DNA from: Alphaproteobacteria bacterium
Lineage (GTDB): Bacteria > Pseudomonadota > Alphaproteobacteria > ATCC43930 > CGMCC-115725
Length of the DNA: 7,031 bases
Direction: 5' to 3'
Assembly (NCBI GenBank): GCA_019237175.1
Contig: JAFAHP010000614.1
Location: 1 to 7,031 of the forward strand
Part shown: in pieces, positions 1 through 5,251 of the stretch
Layout: the number at the start of each line of letters is the position of its first letter
Numbering within the stretch: the stretch's first letter is position 1
Translations under genes and position numbers: made by a program
Notes under the pieces: generated by a model
What the model saw: the letters and a program-made list of their open reading frames with translations, nothing else
Told to the model about the DNA's origin: nothing
Database searches by the model: none

Positions 1-407
1 TCGCCGATGGCCTGGCAGAACGCGCGTAGGAACGCGGTCAATTCGGCGAGGATTTGGGTGCGATCCTTGGTAACGGGACGCTGGTATTCCCGCTCGATCT
101 GGCCGAGCTTCAGTTGCAAGACCCGATCCTTGGCACCCTCGAAGGGCTCTCGGTAGAGGCCATTCCAGGCCATCGCAAAACCCATCGGGGTCACGCCGCG
201 AAATCTCCGCAGCTGCATTGCCGCCAGATCATTCCCCCATGCGGCGAGCGCGCGCCTCCAGTGCGTTACGTCCTGGCTATCCGGGTAGGCGATGATCTTC
301 AAGGCGTGCGAGTTGATTGATGTTTGCAACGCACGCAGCTTGTCGATGATGGCTCTCCGGCGGAATGCCATTTCGTCAATTCGGTAGATGACCTCCCACA
401 GTTTCAT
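1..407 (-). CDS. Hypothetical protein, partial (C-terminus beyond left edge)
   Basis: The minus strand is open from an ATG at 407 to the window edge, giving 135 codons with no stop, so the 3' end is missing. GAGGAG lies about 4 nt upstream of the ATG, and the start overlaps the stop of a tiny upstream ORF as ATGA, which suggests translational coupling. The visible protein starts MKLWEVIYRIDEMAFRRRA. It is soluble, rich in Arg, Leu and Ala, probably mostly helical, and has several Trp residues and no signal peptide or membrane segment. I do not recognise the family and assign no function. Codons look less GC-biased than in the neighbours (ACA, TCA, ATT and CGA occur), a mild hint of accessory DNA. 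The plus-strand reading over 54-320 gives an unconvincing protein with no good ribosome site, so I prefer this frame. Confidence 0.6.
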   Translation of the reverse strand, partial: MKLWEVIYRIDEMAFRRRAIIDKLRALQTSINSHALKIIAYPDSQDVTHWRRALAAWGNDLAAMQLRRFRGVTPMGFAMAWNGLYREPFEGAKDRVLQLKLGQIEREYQRPVTKDRTQILAELTAFLRAFCQAIG

Positions 408-475
408 GCGCTCCTCGCGCCCGGCAGCCGGCGCAACGCGGTCTCGACTTCAGGTGGGAAATCCTGCGACGCCAT
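404..475 (-). CDS. Possible 23-aa small ORF coupled to the hypothetical gene
   Basis: A 23-codon ORF starts at the ATG at 475 and ends in a TGA that overlaps the next ATG (ATGA, 404-407). It would encode MASQDFPPEVETALRRLPGA followed by RSA. AGGAAC lies about 6 nt upstream of the start, and an in-frame TAG lies four codons upstream, so it cannot be extended. It sits 64 nt after the rraA stop on the same strand. It could be a small protein, a leader that feeds ribosomes into the downstream gene, or chance. The tight overlap and plausible ribosome site are the only support. Confidence 0.35.
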   Translation of the reverse strand: MASQDFPPEVETALRRLPGARSA

Positions 476-539
476 TTCAAGTTCCTAGCCCGATACCGGA
501 GCCCTTTTGGCTTCGCCTTGGGCCGACCGTCGCCCGGTT

Positions 540-1247
540 TTAGTGGATCTCCTCTTGCTCGGCGAAGGCTTGGCGTAGGCGGGCGACAGAAAAGCCGGGC
601 GCCTTGGAGGCGTCGATGATCACCTTTTCGCGCCGCGCCAGCAGCGTGGCGGCGGTGGGGATCTCCTTTACCGCCTCGGGCGGGAGCACGACGCCGCCAT
701 GTCGGTCGGCATGAACGATGTCGTTGGGCGACACGAGCATGCCCGCGACGCTGACCGTCCCGCCGTAATCGACGAGATGCACATGCGCATGCGACGGCAT
801 CACCGAGCCGGCGAGCACAAAGAAATCCGCCGCCATCGCGTCGAGATCGCGGATCGAGCCGTCGGTAATGACGCCAGCGCAGCCGAGTCCCTTGTGAATA
901 TGGGTCTGCACCTCGCCCCAGAACGCGCCAAAGCCGGTGTCTGGCCAATCGATGTCCTGGATCACCGCGATGCTCGGCAACGGCTCGGCCGCGATGTGGG
1001 CGTAATAACCGAGACGGATTTCCTTGGCTTCCTCGCGGCTGCGCGGATGCGGCTCGCGCGCGCGGATGATGGCGGTACGGGCGAAAGCGACAACCGGCTT
1101 CAATTCGGGAAACGGAGCAAGGAGGGGTCGGCGAATAAAACCGCCGGCGCGGCGCGCCGGTGCGACGATCTCGAGGGCGTTGCAGATCGTCGGCGTGTCG
1201 AACATTCTCAGCGCTTCGAGATCGGCGGGATCGGGCAGGCGTGGCAT
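540..1247 (-). CDS. RraA-family protein (HMG/CHA aldolase-like)
   Basis: The 235-residue product belongs to the RraA/demethylmenaquinone methyltransferase-like fold family. Seen: a GEVQTHIHKG segment (residues 111-120) followed by GVITDGSIRDLD (125-136), the family's active-site signature with the Arg-Asp pair at R133-D134, and a C-terminal SPNDIVHADRHGGVVLP block (173-189). Known: class II members use a divalent metal and such an Arg/Asp to split 4-hydroxy-4-methyl-2-oxoglutarate or 4-carboxy-4-hydroxy-2-oxoadipate into pyruvate plus a keto acid at the end of protocatechuate and gallate meta-cleavage; true RraA instead inhibits RNase E. The 235-aa length and the metabolic neighbour favour the enzyme, but the substrate cannot be read from sequence. 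The start has GGAG about 8 nt upstream. It is divergent from the VOC gene at 1352 and could lead a minus-strand operon. The 325-aa reading in another frame over the same DNA has no family motifs. Confidence 0.85.
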   Translation of the reverse strand: MPRLPDPADLEALRMFDTPTICNALEIVAPARRAGGFIRRPLLAPFPELKPVVAFARTAIIRAREPHPRSREEAKEIRLGYYAHIAAEPLPSIAVIQDIDWPDTGFGAFWGEVQTHIHKGLGCAGVITDGSIRDLDAMAADFFVLAGSVMPSHAHVHLVDYGGTVSVAGMLVSPNDIVHADRHGGVVLPPEAVKEIPTAATLLARREKVIIDASKAPGFSVARLRQAFAEQEEIH

Positions 1248-1351
1248 CGGGTTTTCTCCGCTGGCGGATTGTCGGGGCCCAGCCTTTATTGGAGAATGAC
1301 GGAGGCCAGCAAGGCATTTTCGCGGGTTTGGAGGATGCGAGGAGGATCAGC
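1248..1351. promoter_or_regulatory. Divergent intergenic region between rraA-like and VOC genes
   Basis: These 104 bp separate two divergent genes and must carry both promoters if each is transcribed from its own site. A weak plus-strand sigma70-like candidate is TTGTCG at 1269-1274, a 17-nt spacer, and GAGAAT at 1292-1297 (about 4 of 6 matches in each box). AGGAGG near 1340 is the ribosome site of the VOC gene. GGGGCCC at 1274-1280 is a short GC palindrome. I see no clear operator. Confidence 0.3.
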
Positions 1352-1927
1352 ATGGGCGACTACGACCCGGAGCGGGTCAAGCAATTGAAGCGGCCGCAGG
1401 GGCTGCCGTTCAGCATCGGCAAAATCGGACACGTCGTGCTCAATGTACAGGATGTCGAGCGTTCGGCGCGGTTTTACACCGAAGTGTTGGGCTTCCAGAT
1501 CTCCGATGTTTATCCCGAGGAAATGGTGGCGGGCGGCATGGTGTTTCTGCGCTGCAATGCCGACCATCACGGCATCGCCCTGGTCGGCTCAGCCGGCGCG
1601 CCGGCCGACAATATCGAACTCAATCATCTCGCCTTCGAAGTCGCGAGCCTCGACGAGGTGTTCCGGGCCCGCGACCATTTGTGCCGTCACGGCGTCAAGA
1701 TCGATTTCGAGGGGAGGCGGCGGGCGGGCTGTCAGCTCGCGGTCGAATTCCGCGACCCCGACAACCATCGGCTCGAAATTTACTGGGGCATCGACCAGAT
1801 CGGCAGCGACGGCTATGTGCGGCCGCCCGCGGAATGGAAGGGTGCGCGCAACCTGGAGGATGCGGTAACCGACCCGGTGCGCGGCCAGGACACGAGTCTC
1901 CGCGACCAATCATTGCGCGGCCGTTAG
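1352..1927 (+). CDS. Single-domain VOC protein, extradiol dioxygenase-like
   Basis: The 191-aa product has one vicinal-oxygen-chelate module pair. Seen: GKIGHVVLNVQDVERSARFY (residues 23-42) with metal-ligand candidate H27, LNHLAFEV with H92, and HRLEIYW with E142, the 2-His-1-carboxylate set of type I extradiol enzymes. NADHHGIAL places H72/H73 about 45 residues after H27, roughly the distance from the first metal His to the acid-base His in homoprotocatechuate 2,3-dioxygenase (from memory, 155 and 200). That makes an oxygenase role plausible, although two-domain extradiol enzymes are about 300 aa. The C-terminal ~45 residues are polar and lack a motif I know. The start is fixed by AGGAGG 6-7 nt upstream; the frame is open back to 1160 but has no better ribosome site. 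Divergence from the RraA-like aldolase suggests a shared aromatic-acid route (inference). Confidence 0.85.
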   Translation: MGDYDPERVKQLKRPQGLPFSIGKIGHVVLNVQDVERSARFYTEVLGFQISDVYPEEMVAGGMVFLRCNADHHGIALVGSAGAPADNIELNHLAFEVASLDEVFRARDHLCRHGVKIDFEGRRRAGCQLAVEFRDPDNHRLEIYWGIDQIGSDGYVRPPAEWKGARNLEDAVTDPVRGQDTSLRDQSLRGR

Positions 1928-1929
1928 CT

Positions 1930-2184
1930 TTAGCGTGGAGGGAGCCGTGGCTTTCTGCGCTCGCTCGCCCACAACGCGACCAGCAGGGCGGCAAACAGGA
2001 GGCCGTAGCCGAGCGCCGGTGCGGCGGCGAGGACGCCGACCAGGATCAAGATCGCAAGCAGCAATGGCAGGGCGACGAGAAACCCGATCGCCAGCACCGC
2101 CCCCAGCACCGCGACGATCAACGGCAAAATAACCAGCAATAGGACGCCGACGACGACGCCGATAAAAAACCAGACGAGACCCAT
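1930..2184 (-). CDS. Small hydrophobic membrane protein, unknown function
   Basis: The 84-residue product has no charged residue in its first 74 positions and is almost wholly Leu, Val, Ala, Ile, Gly and Phe, with prolines at 21, 40 and 56 that probably break it into two or three membrane helices. It ends in a basic tail (ERRKPRLPPR, 75-84), predicted cytoplasmic by the positive-inside rule. I recognise no family. The gene converges on the VOC gene, with 2 bp between the two stop codons. The ribosome site before ATG 2184 is weak (GCTGAG), which lowers confidence. Plus-strand readings over the same DNA give low-complexity Arg/Gln-rich proteins, so the membrane reading is the more natural one. 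It is divergent from folB. Confidence 0.6.
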   Translation of the reverse strand: MGLVWFFIGVVVGVLLLVILPLIVAVLGAVLAIGFLVALPLLLAILILVGVLAAAPALGYGLLFAALLVALWASERRKPRLPPR

Positions 2185-2197
2185 GGCTCAGCCGCAC

Positions 2198-2213
2198 GCT
2201 GCGAAATCGCAGC
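2198..2213. promoter_or_regulatory. Perfect 7-bp inverted repeat upstream of folB
   Basis: GCTGCGA AA TCGCAGC is a perfect 7-bp inverted repeat with a 2-bp centre. It lies 14 bp before the start of the membrane-protein gene and 60 bp before folB, in an 89-bp divergent region. A 2-nt loop is too tight for a good RNA hairpin, so a dimeric DNA-binding site is the better guess. No regulator is encoded nearby. Confidence 0.35.
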
Positions 2214-2273
2214 ATAGTCGTTTCGGTGCCGTGAGGCTATTGCGAGGCTTGGCGCGCGCGGGCATGGTGAGGG

Positions 2274-2669
2274 ATGGCCGAACGCTGTTCGTCAGGGGCT
2301 GACGCCGCCCCGTCCTATGTTGTGACCATCCGCGGACTGGTGCTGATGGCGAGCATCGGCGTTACCCGGCGCGAGCGCGAGCAGAAGCAGCGGGTGTGCA
2401 TTTCGGTCGATCTGACCGCCACGCGCGAGGCCGCTATCCCGGGGGAGGATAGGCGCCGCATTATCAATTACGCGACGATCGTCGCTGCCATCCGCGAGAT
2501 CGCCGCGTCGGGCCATATCGAGCTGTGCGAAGGCTTTGCCGAGCGGGTCTGCAATGCGTGCTTTGCCGATCCCAAGGTGGAGCGGGTGCGGGTGTGGGTC
2601 GAAAAGCCTGAAGTGTTCCCCGATGCCGATGGTGTGGGCGCCATCCTCGAGCGCACGCGACCGGGGTGA
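2274..2669 (+). CDS. folB: Dihydroneopterin aldolase family protein (FolB)
   Basis: FolB converts 7,8-dihydroneopterin to 6-hydroxymethyl-7,8-dihydropterin plus glycolaldehyde in cytosolic folate synthesis. The 131-aa product has the family landmarks in order: IRGLVLMASIGVTRRERE (residues 19-36) with E34, QKQRVCISVDL (37-47), INYATIV with Y66, ELCEGFAERV with E86, and RVWVEKPEV with K111, the expected catalytic Lys of the KP motif. About 17 N-terminal residues precede the usual beginning of the fold. The ATG at 2274 has GTGAGGG directly before it, which is close for a ribosome site, so an internal start (for example GTG at 2322) is possible. FolX- or MptD-like activity cannot be excluded. folP follows 234 bp downstream in the same direction, which supports a folate role. 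The TGA overlaps an ATG (TGATG) that opens only a 16-codon frame. Confidence 0.88.
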   Translation: MAERCSSGADAAPSYVVTIRGLVLMASIGVTRREREQKQRVCISVDLTATREAAIPGEDRRRIINYATIVAAIREIAASGHIELCEGFAERVCNACFADPKVERVRVWVEKPEVFPDADGVGAILERTRPG

Positions 2670-2796
2670 TGACCGCAACCACCGCGGCTCGCCTCATCGT
2701 CATTCCGCCAAAGGCATAGGGCTGTCCTGGCAAAATCCGCGGCTGTTCCCTTGGTAGAGCGTCTTACCCGCATCGTCGATAACCAACAGTCGTCTT

Positions 2797-2877
2797 GCCC
2801 GGACGTGGTCCGGGCATCCCCGAGGGAACGGCACGCGCCGTACGGCTTCTCGTGGATGACCGGGCCAAGCCCGGCCA
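2797..2877. repeat. Mosaic palindromic intergenic repeat (folB-folP gap)
   Basis: Three stacked hairpins: GCCCGGAC/GTCCGGGC with a 3-nt loop (2797-2815); CATCCCCGAG/CTCGTGGATG (2815-2824 with 2849-2858, one mismatch) enclosing ACGGC/GCCGT (2828-2841); and CCGGGC/GCCCGG around CAA (2860-2874). The two end modules are themselves diverged inverted copies of each other, so the whole element is near-symmetric. It resembles the CCGGGC-rich mosaic elements common between alphaproteobacterial genes. The remaining folB-folP spacer (2670-2796 and 2878-2903) shows nothing else I can name. Confidence 0.7.
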
Positions 2878-2903
2878 AGGCGATCGATTAGGATTGGTGG
2901 GCG

Positions 2904-3803
2904 GTGTCGCCTTCAGTGAAGCGGCCGGCATTGTTCGGCATTGTCAACGTCACCGAGGATTCGTTTTCCGACGGCGGGCGCTTTCTCGAGACCGCCGCCG
3001 CCCTCGAGCATGCCCGTGCCTTGGCGGCGGGCGGCGCCGATGTGATCGACCTCGGCGCCGCCGCGAGCAACGTCGACGCCAAACCGGTTAGCGCTGCCGA
3101 GGAGATCCGCCGGATCGGCCCGCTGATCGCCGCGCTCAAGGCCGGAGGCACACCGGTATCGGTCGACAGCTTTTTGCCCGAGGTGCAGCGTTTCGCGATC
3201 GCCCGAGATGTCGAGTTTTTGAACGATATTCAGGGGTTCCCGGACATCTCGCTTTATCCGGAATTGGCGGCGGCTGGGTGCAAGCTCGTGGTGATGCATG
3301 CGGTGCAGGGCCGCGGCCGGGCGCAACGGCTGAACCTCTCCGCCGGCGAGGTGTGGGATCGCGTAGGCGCTTTCTTTACCGGGCGGATCGCGGCACTCGA
3401 AGGCGCCGGGGTCGCGCTCGAACGCATCATCATCGACCCCGGAATGGGATTTTTCCTCAGCAGCCGGCCCGAAGCCTCCCTCGCTGTGCTGGCCCGCCTC
3501 GGCGAGCTAAAGCGGACCTTTGGGGTGCCGGTCCTGGTTTCGGTGTCGCGCAAATCGTTTCTGTGCGCGATCACCGGCCGTTCGTCGGCTGCTGGGCTCG
3601 GGGCCGCGACGTTGGCCGCCGAACTTTACGCTGCCGAGCAAGGGGCCGACTATATCCGCACCCATGACCCCGGCGCGCTGAGCGATGCCTTGCGGGTTGC
3701 CGCGGTGCTGCGGGCCGCGGCAACCCGCCGACACCGCCACCCTTCGCTCTCCCGCAATCCCCGGGTCAAGACCGGGGAGGGGAGGGTGGGGGAGGGGGTT
3801 TGA
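2904..3803 (+). CDS. folP: Dihydropteroate synthase, Sul-like type (FolP)
   Basis: DHPS joins p-aminobenzoate to dihydropterin pyrophosphate and is the sulfonamide target. Seen in the 299-aa product: FGIVNVTEDSFSDGG (residues 11-25, N15), VSVDSF (D88), LNDIQGFPD (N107-D108), VVMHAVQG (H132), IIDPGMGFFLS (D178, F183-F184), VSRKSFL (K217) and YIRTHD (R252, H254). The canonical GGESTRPG loop is replaced by DLGAAASNVDAKPVS (49-63). That loop, LNDIQGFPD, DPGMGFFLS and LLVSVSRKSFL-type strings are, from memory, those of plasmid-borne Sul1/Sul2/Sul3, not of housekeeping FolP. Start: GTG 2904 with AGGA 10 nt upstream; GTG 2916 is an alternative. Residues ~273-299 form a basic, disordered-looking tail, and those from ~279 are encoded by a palindromic repeat. 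Codon use matches the neighbours, so no recent transfer is evident. folB lies upstream. DHPS identity is near certain; low sulfonamide sensitivity is inferred. Confidence 0.93.
   Translation: MSPSVKRPALFGIVNVTEDSFSDGGRFLETAAALEHARALAAGGADVIDLGAAASNVDAKPVSAAEEIRRIGPLIAALKAGGTPVSVDSFLPEVQRFAIARDVEFLNDIQGFPDISLYPELAAAGCKLVVMHAVQGRGRAQRLNLSAGEVWDRVGAFFTGRIAALEGAGVALERIIIDPGMGFFLSSRPEASLAVLARLGELKRTFGVPVLVSVSRKSFLCAITGRSSAAGLGAATLAAELYAAEQGADYIRTHDPGALSDALRVAAVLRAAATRRHRHPSLSRNPRVKTGEGRVGEGV
3737..3797. repeat. GC-rich palindromic repeat overlapping the folP 3' end
   Basis: The core is CCCCGGGTC AA GACCGGGG (3759-3777; one bulged G), flanked by imperfectly complementary arms: the CCACCCTTCGCTCTCCC stretch (3737-3753) against the G-rich GGGGAGGGGAGGGTGG run (3774-3789). 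This is the C-rich/G-rich hairpin type often found just after genes in alphaproteobacteria. Here it lies inside the folP reading frame and ends only a few bases before its stop codon. As RNA it would form a strong hairpin that could act on transcript ends. The 71-bp spacer from 3804 to 3874 shows only the ribosome site of the next gene. Confidence 0.6.
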
Positions 3804-3874
3804 TGCGAGCGTGATGGTGTTTTGCCAGAGGGTCGGCGCATACTGCAGCCGAACCCGCACCGCGAGGCGCCGAC

Positions 3875-4798
3875 ATGCTGCCATCCCCCGGCTTTCACCA
3901 CCTGCATCTGAATTCGGTCGATCCCAACCGGGCGATCGATTTTTACACGCGCCAATTCCCAAGTACGGCAAAGAGCAGCTGGGGCGGCATTGCGGCGCTC
4001 AAATCACCGAACAATGTTTTGGTGCTGTTCGACAAGGTCGATACACCACCGCCGACCGGGCCGCAGAGTGCGATCTGGCACTTCGGCTGGCACGTCACCG
4101 ACGCCAGAGCCTGCCTCGAAGCCTATAAAAACCGGCCCGAGGTCGAATTATTGCCGCTTTATACGACCGATGAAGGCGGCTCGGTGCTGATCTCGAGCGA
4201 CACCTGGCCGAGCCTCGGCGGGGTTCTCGGCCTCACCCGGGCGCAAATCGCCGAGGCCAGGGCGGCGGGGGTGCAACCTCTGGGCGGCGGCGGCTTTGCC
4301 TATATGCGCGGCCCCGACAGTGCACTCGTCGAGTACGCCGGCAACCACCCGGCAGAGCGCTTCAACCACGTCCACCTTTACCAAGAGGATCCGATCGCGG
4401 CATTCGAATGGTACCAGCAGCATCTCAATGCAGCGATGCGGCCGGGCTATATGCCGGCACCGGTGACCGGGCCCGACGGCAAGCCGATGCGAGGTACCGA
4501 TCGCACTTGGCCGGCGTTGGACCGCGAAGGGATGTTCCGCGCGCCGCGCGCCGGGGTCGAATTCGGCGACGTGTCGATGATGTGGTACGCGAACCAGGGT
4601 GACGAGCCGCTCTGCAGCTCGCGCGGGCAATTGCAGGACCACATCGCGCTGTCGGTCGCCGATCTCGACGCCTGGGCCGACAAGCTCGACAGCGAGCGCG
4701 TCAAGTTTCTTGAACCGATCTATCCGCTCGGGCCGACCCGCGCGCTGATGATCGAAGGCCCGAGCCGCGAAGCCATCGAACTGGTCGAGGTCCGATGA
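3875..4798 (+). CDS. Two-domain VOC (glyoxalase/bleomycin-resistance fold) protein
   Basis: The 307-aa product holds two VOC domains. Domain 1 (about residues 6-156) has FHHLHLNSVD (H9), IWHFGWHV (H69) and SALVEYAG (E153). Domain 2 (about 162-305) has FNHVHLYQED (H165), DHIALSV (H256) and AIELVEV (E302). Both domains thus keep a possible His-His-Glu metal set, whereas two-domain extradiol dioxygenases normally keep it only in the C-terminal domain. A Gly-rich turn (GGGGFAYMRGP, 137-147) precedes the first Glu. Substrate and reaction cannot be told; dioxygenase, lyase, isomerase and binding-protein roles all exist in the family. GAGG about 7 nt before the ATG supports the start. It follows folP by 71 bp and may be cotranscribed despite the hairpin between them. 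No signal peptide is visible. It is not close to the single-domain VOC protein at 1352. Confidence 0.85.
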   Translation: MLPSPGFHHLHLNSVDPNRAIDFYTRQFPSTAKSSWGGIAALKSPNNVLVLFDKVDTPPPTGPQSAIWHFGWHVTDARACLEAYKNRPEVELLPLYTTDEGGSVLISSDTWPSLGGVLGLTRAQIAEARAAGVQPLGGGGFAYMRGPDSALVEYAGNHPAERFNHVHLYQEDPIAAFEWYQQHLNAAMRPGYMPAPVTGPDGKPMRGTDRTWPALDREGMFRAPRAGVEFGDVSMMWYANQGDEPLCSSRGQLQDHIALSVADLDAWADKLDSERVKFLEPIYPLGPTRALMIEGPSREAIELVEVR

Positions 4799-4833
4799 TG
4801 CGTGGGGATTTCTAAAGCTTGTGGACCAACGGA

Positions 4834-5131
4834 ATGACCGAAGAGAGAGACGTTTCTGCGTCTATCTCCTCGCCAGCAAGCCGTATGGCAGGCTGTCGGT
4901 GTGACTTCTGACCTTCTAAAGCGGATCTTCGAGCACAAGAGCAAGGCAGTGCCTGGATTTACTGCTCGCTACAACGTCGACATGCTTGTTTGGTTCGAAG
5001 CCCACGCTTCCGTGGAGGGAGCAATCCAGCGCGAAAAGCAGATCAAGGAATGGAGGCGAGGCTGGAAAATCAGTCTGATCGAACAGGACAATCCTCACTG
5101 GTCAAATCTTTATCCGAGCCTCTCTTTGTAG
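4834..5131 (+). pseudogene. GIY-YIG nuclease (YhbQ-like), frameshifted
   Basis: The pieces of a small GIY-YIG endonuclease of about 95 aa lie in three frames. ATG 4834 gives MTEER; a second frame gives RFCVYLLASKPYGRL (4851-4895), the GIY half; a third frame from about 4901 gives VTSDLLKRIFEHK, then FTARYNVDMLVWFEAH, REKQIKEWRRGWKISLIE and NPHWSNLYPSL to the TAG at 5129. Removing one GA from the (GA)4 run at 4843-4850 joins pieces one and two. Restoring 4 nt near 4896 would join pieces two and three and recreate the family's LYIGVTSDL, so the lost bases fall on the YIG motif. A 76-aa ORF opening at GTG 4901 survives but lacks both GIY and YIG, so it is unlikely to be a nuclease. The gene starts 35 bp after the VOC gene. 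A start at GTG 4821 is another option for the N-terminal piece. Sequencing error is the main alternative. Confidence 0.75.
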
Positions 5132-5133
5132 CT

Positions 5134-5200
5134 CGTCATACCGGCGGAGGCCGGTATCCGTTTCTGCCATGGGTCCCGGCTTCCGCCGGGACGACAACGA
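5134..5200. repeat. Mosaic palindromic repeat before the dehydratase gene
   Basis: Two perfect hairpins: ATACCGG/CCGGTAT with a 6-nt loop (5138-5157) and GTCCCGGC/GCCGGGAC with a TTCC loop (5173-5192). The outer ends, GTCATACCGGCG and CGCCGGGACGAC, are inverted copies of each other with about two mismatches, so the whole element also folds on itself. This is a common alphaproteobacterial intergenic repeat pattern. It begins immediately after the pseudogene stop codon and ends about 50 bp before the dehydratase start. Confidence 0.7.
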
Positions 5201-5251
5201 CAATATTCGCGGCGTGCCGTGAACGTGATGATTTTTAATTGAGGAAGTGAG

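Noticed and set aside
54..320. 88-aa plus-strand frame
   Set aside because: Lies opposite the longer minus-strand gene, which has a good ribosome site; no recognisable domain.
1160..1351. N-terminal extension of the single-domain VOC protein to 255 aa
   Set aside because: The extension is Arg-rich, overlaps the start of the divergent rraA-like gene and lacks a ribosome site, while AGGAGG sits just before ATG 1352.
376..1353. 325-aa minus-strand frame over the RraA-like gene
   Set aside because: Arg/Pro-rich low-complexity product without motifs; the overlapping 540-1247 frame has clear RraA signatures and a ribosome site.
1681..2142. 153-aa plus-strand frame bridging the VOC and membrane genes
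   Set aside because: Its first half is out of frame inside the VOC gene and its second half is a Gln/Asp/Arg repeat-like antisense of the membrane protein.
2669..2719. 16-codon ORF opening with TGATG overlap at the folB stop
   Set aside because: Too short, no conserved features; could be the stub of a lost downstream gene but nothing supports this.
2904..3803. folP as a recently acquired mobile sul gene
   Set aside because: No integron, CR element, transposase or plasmid gene nearby; codon use matches the neighbours and folB is upstream, so it looks resident.
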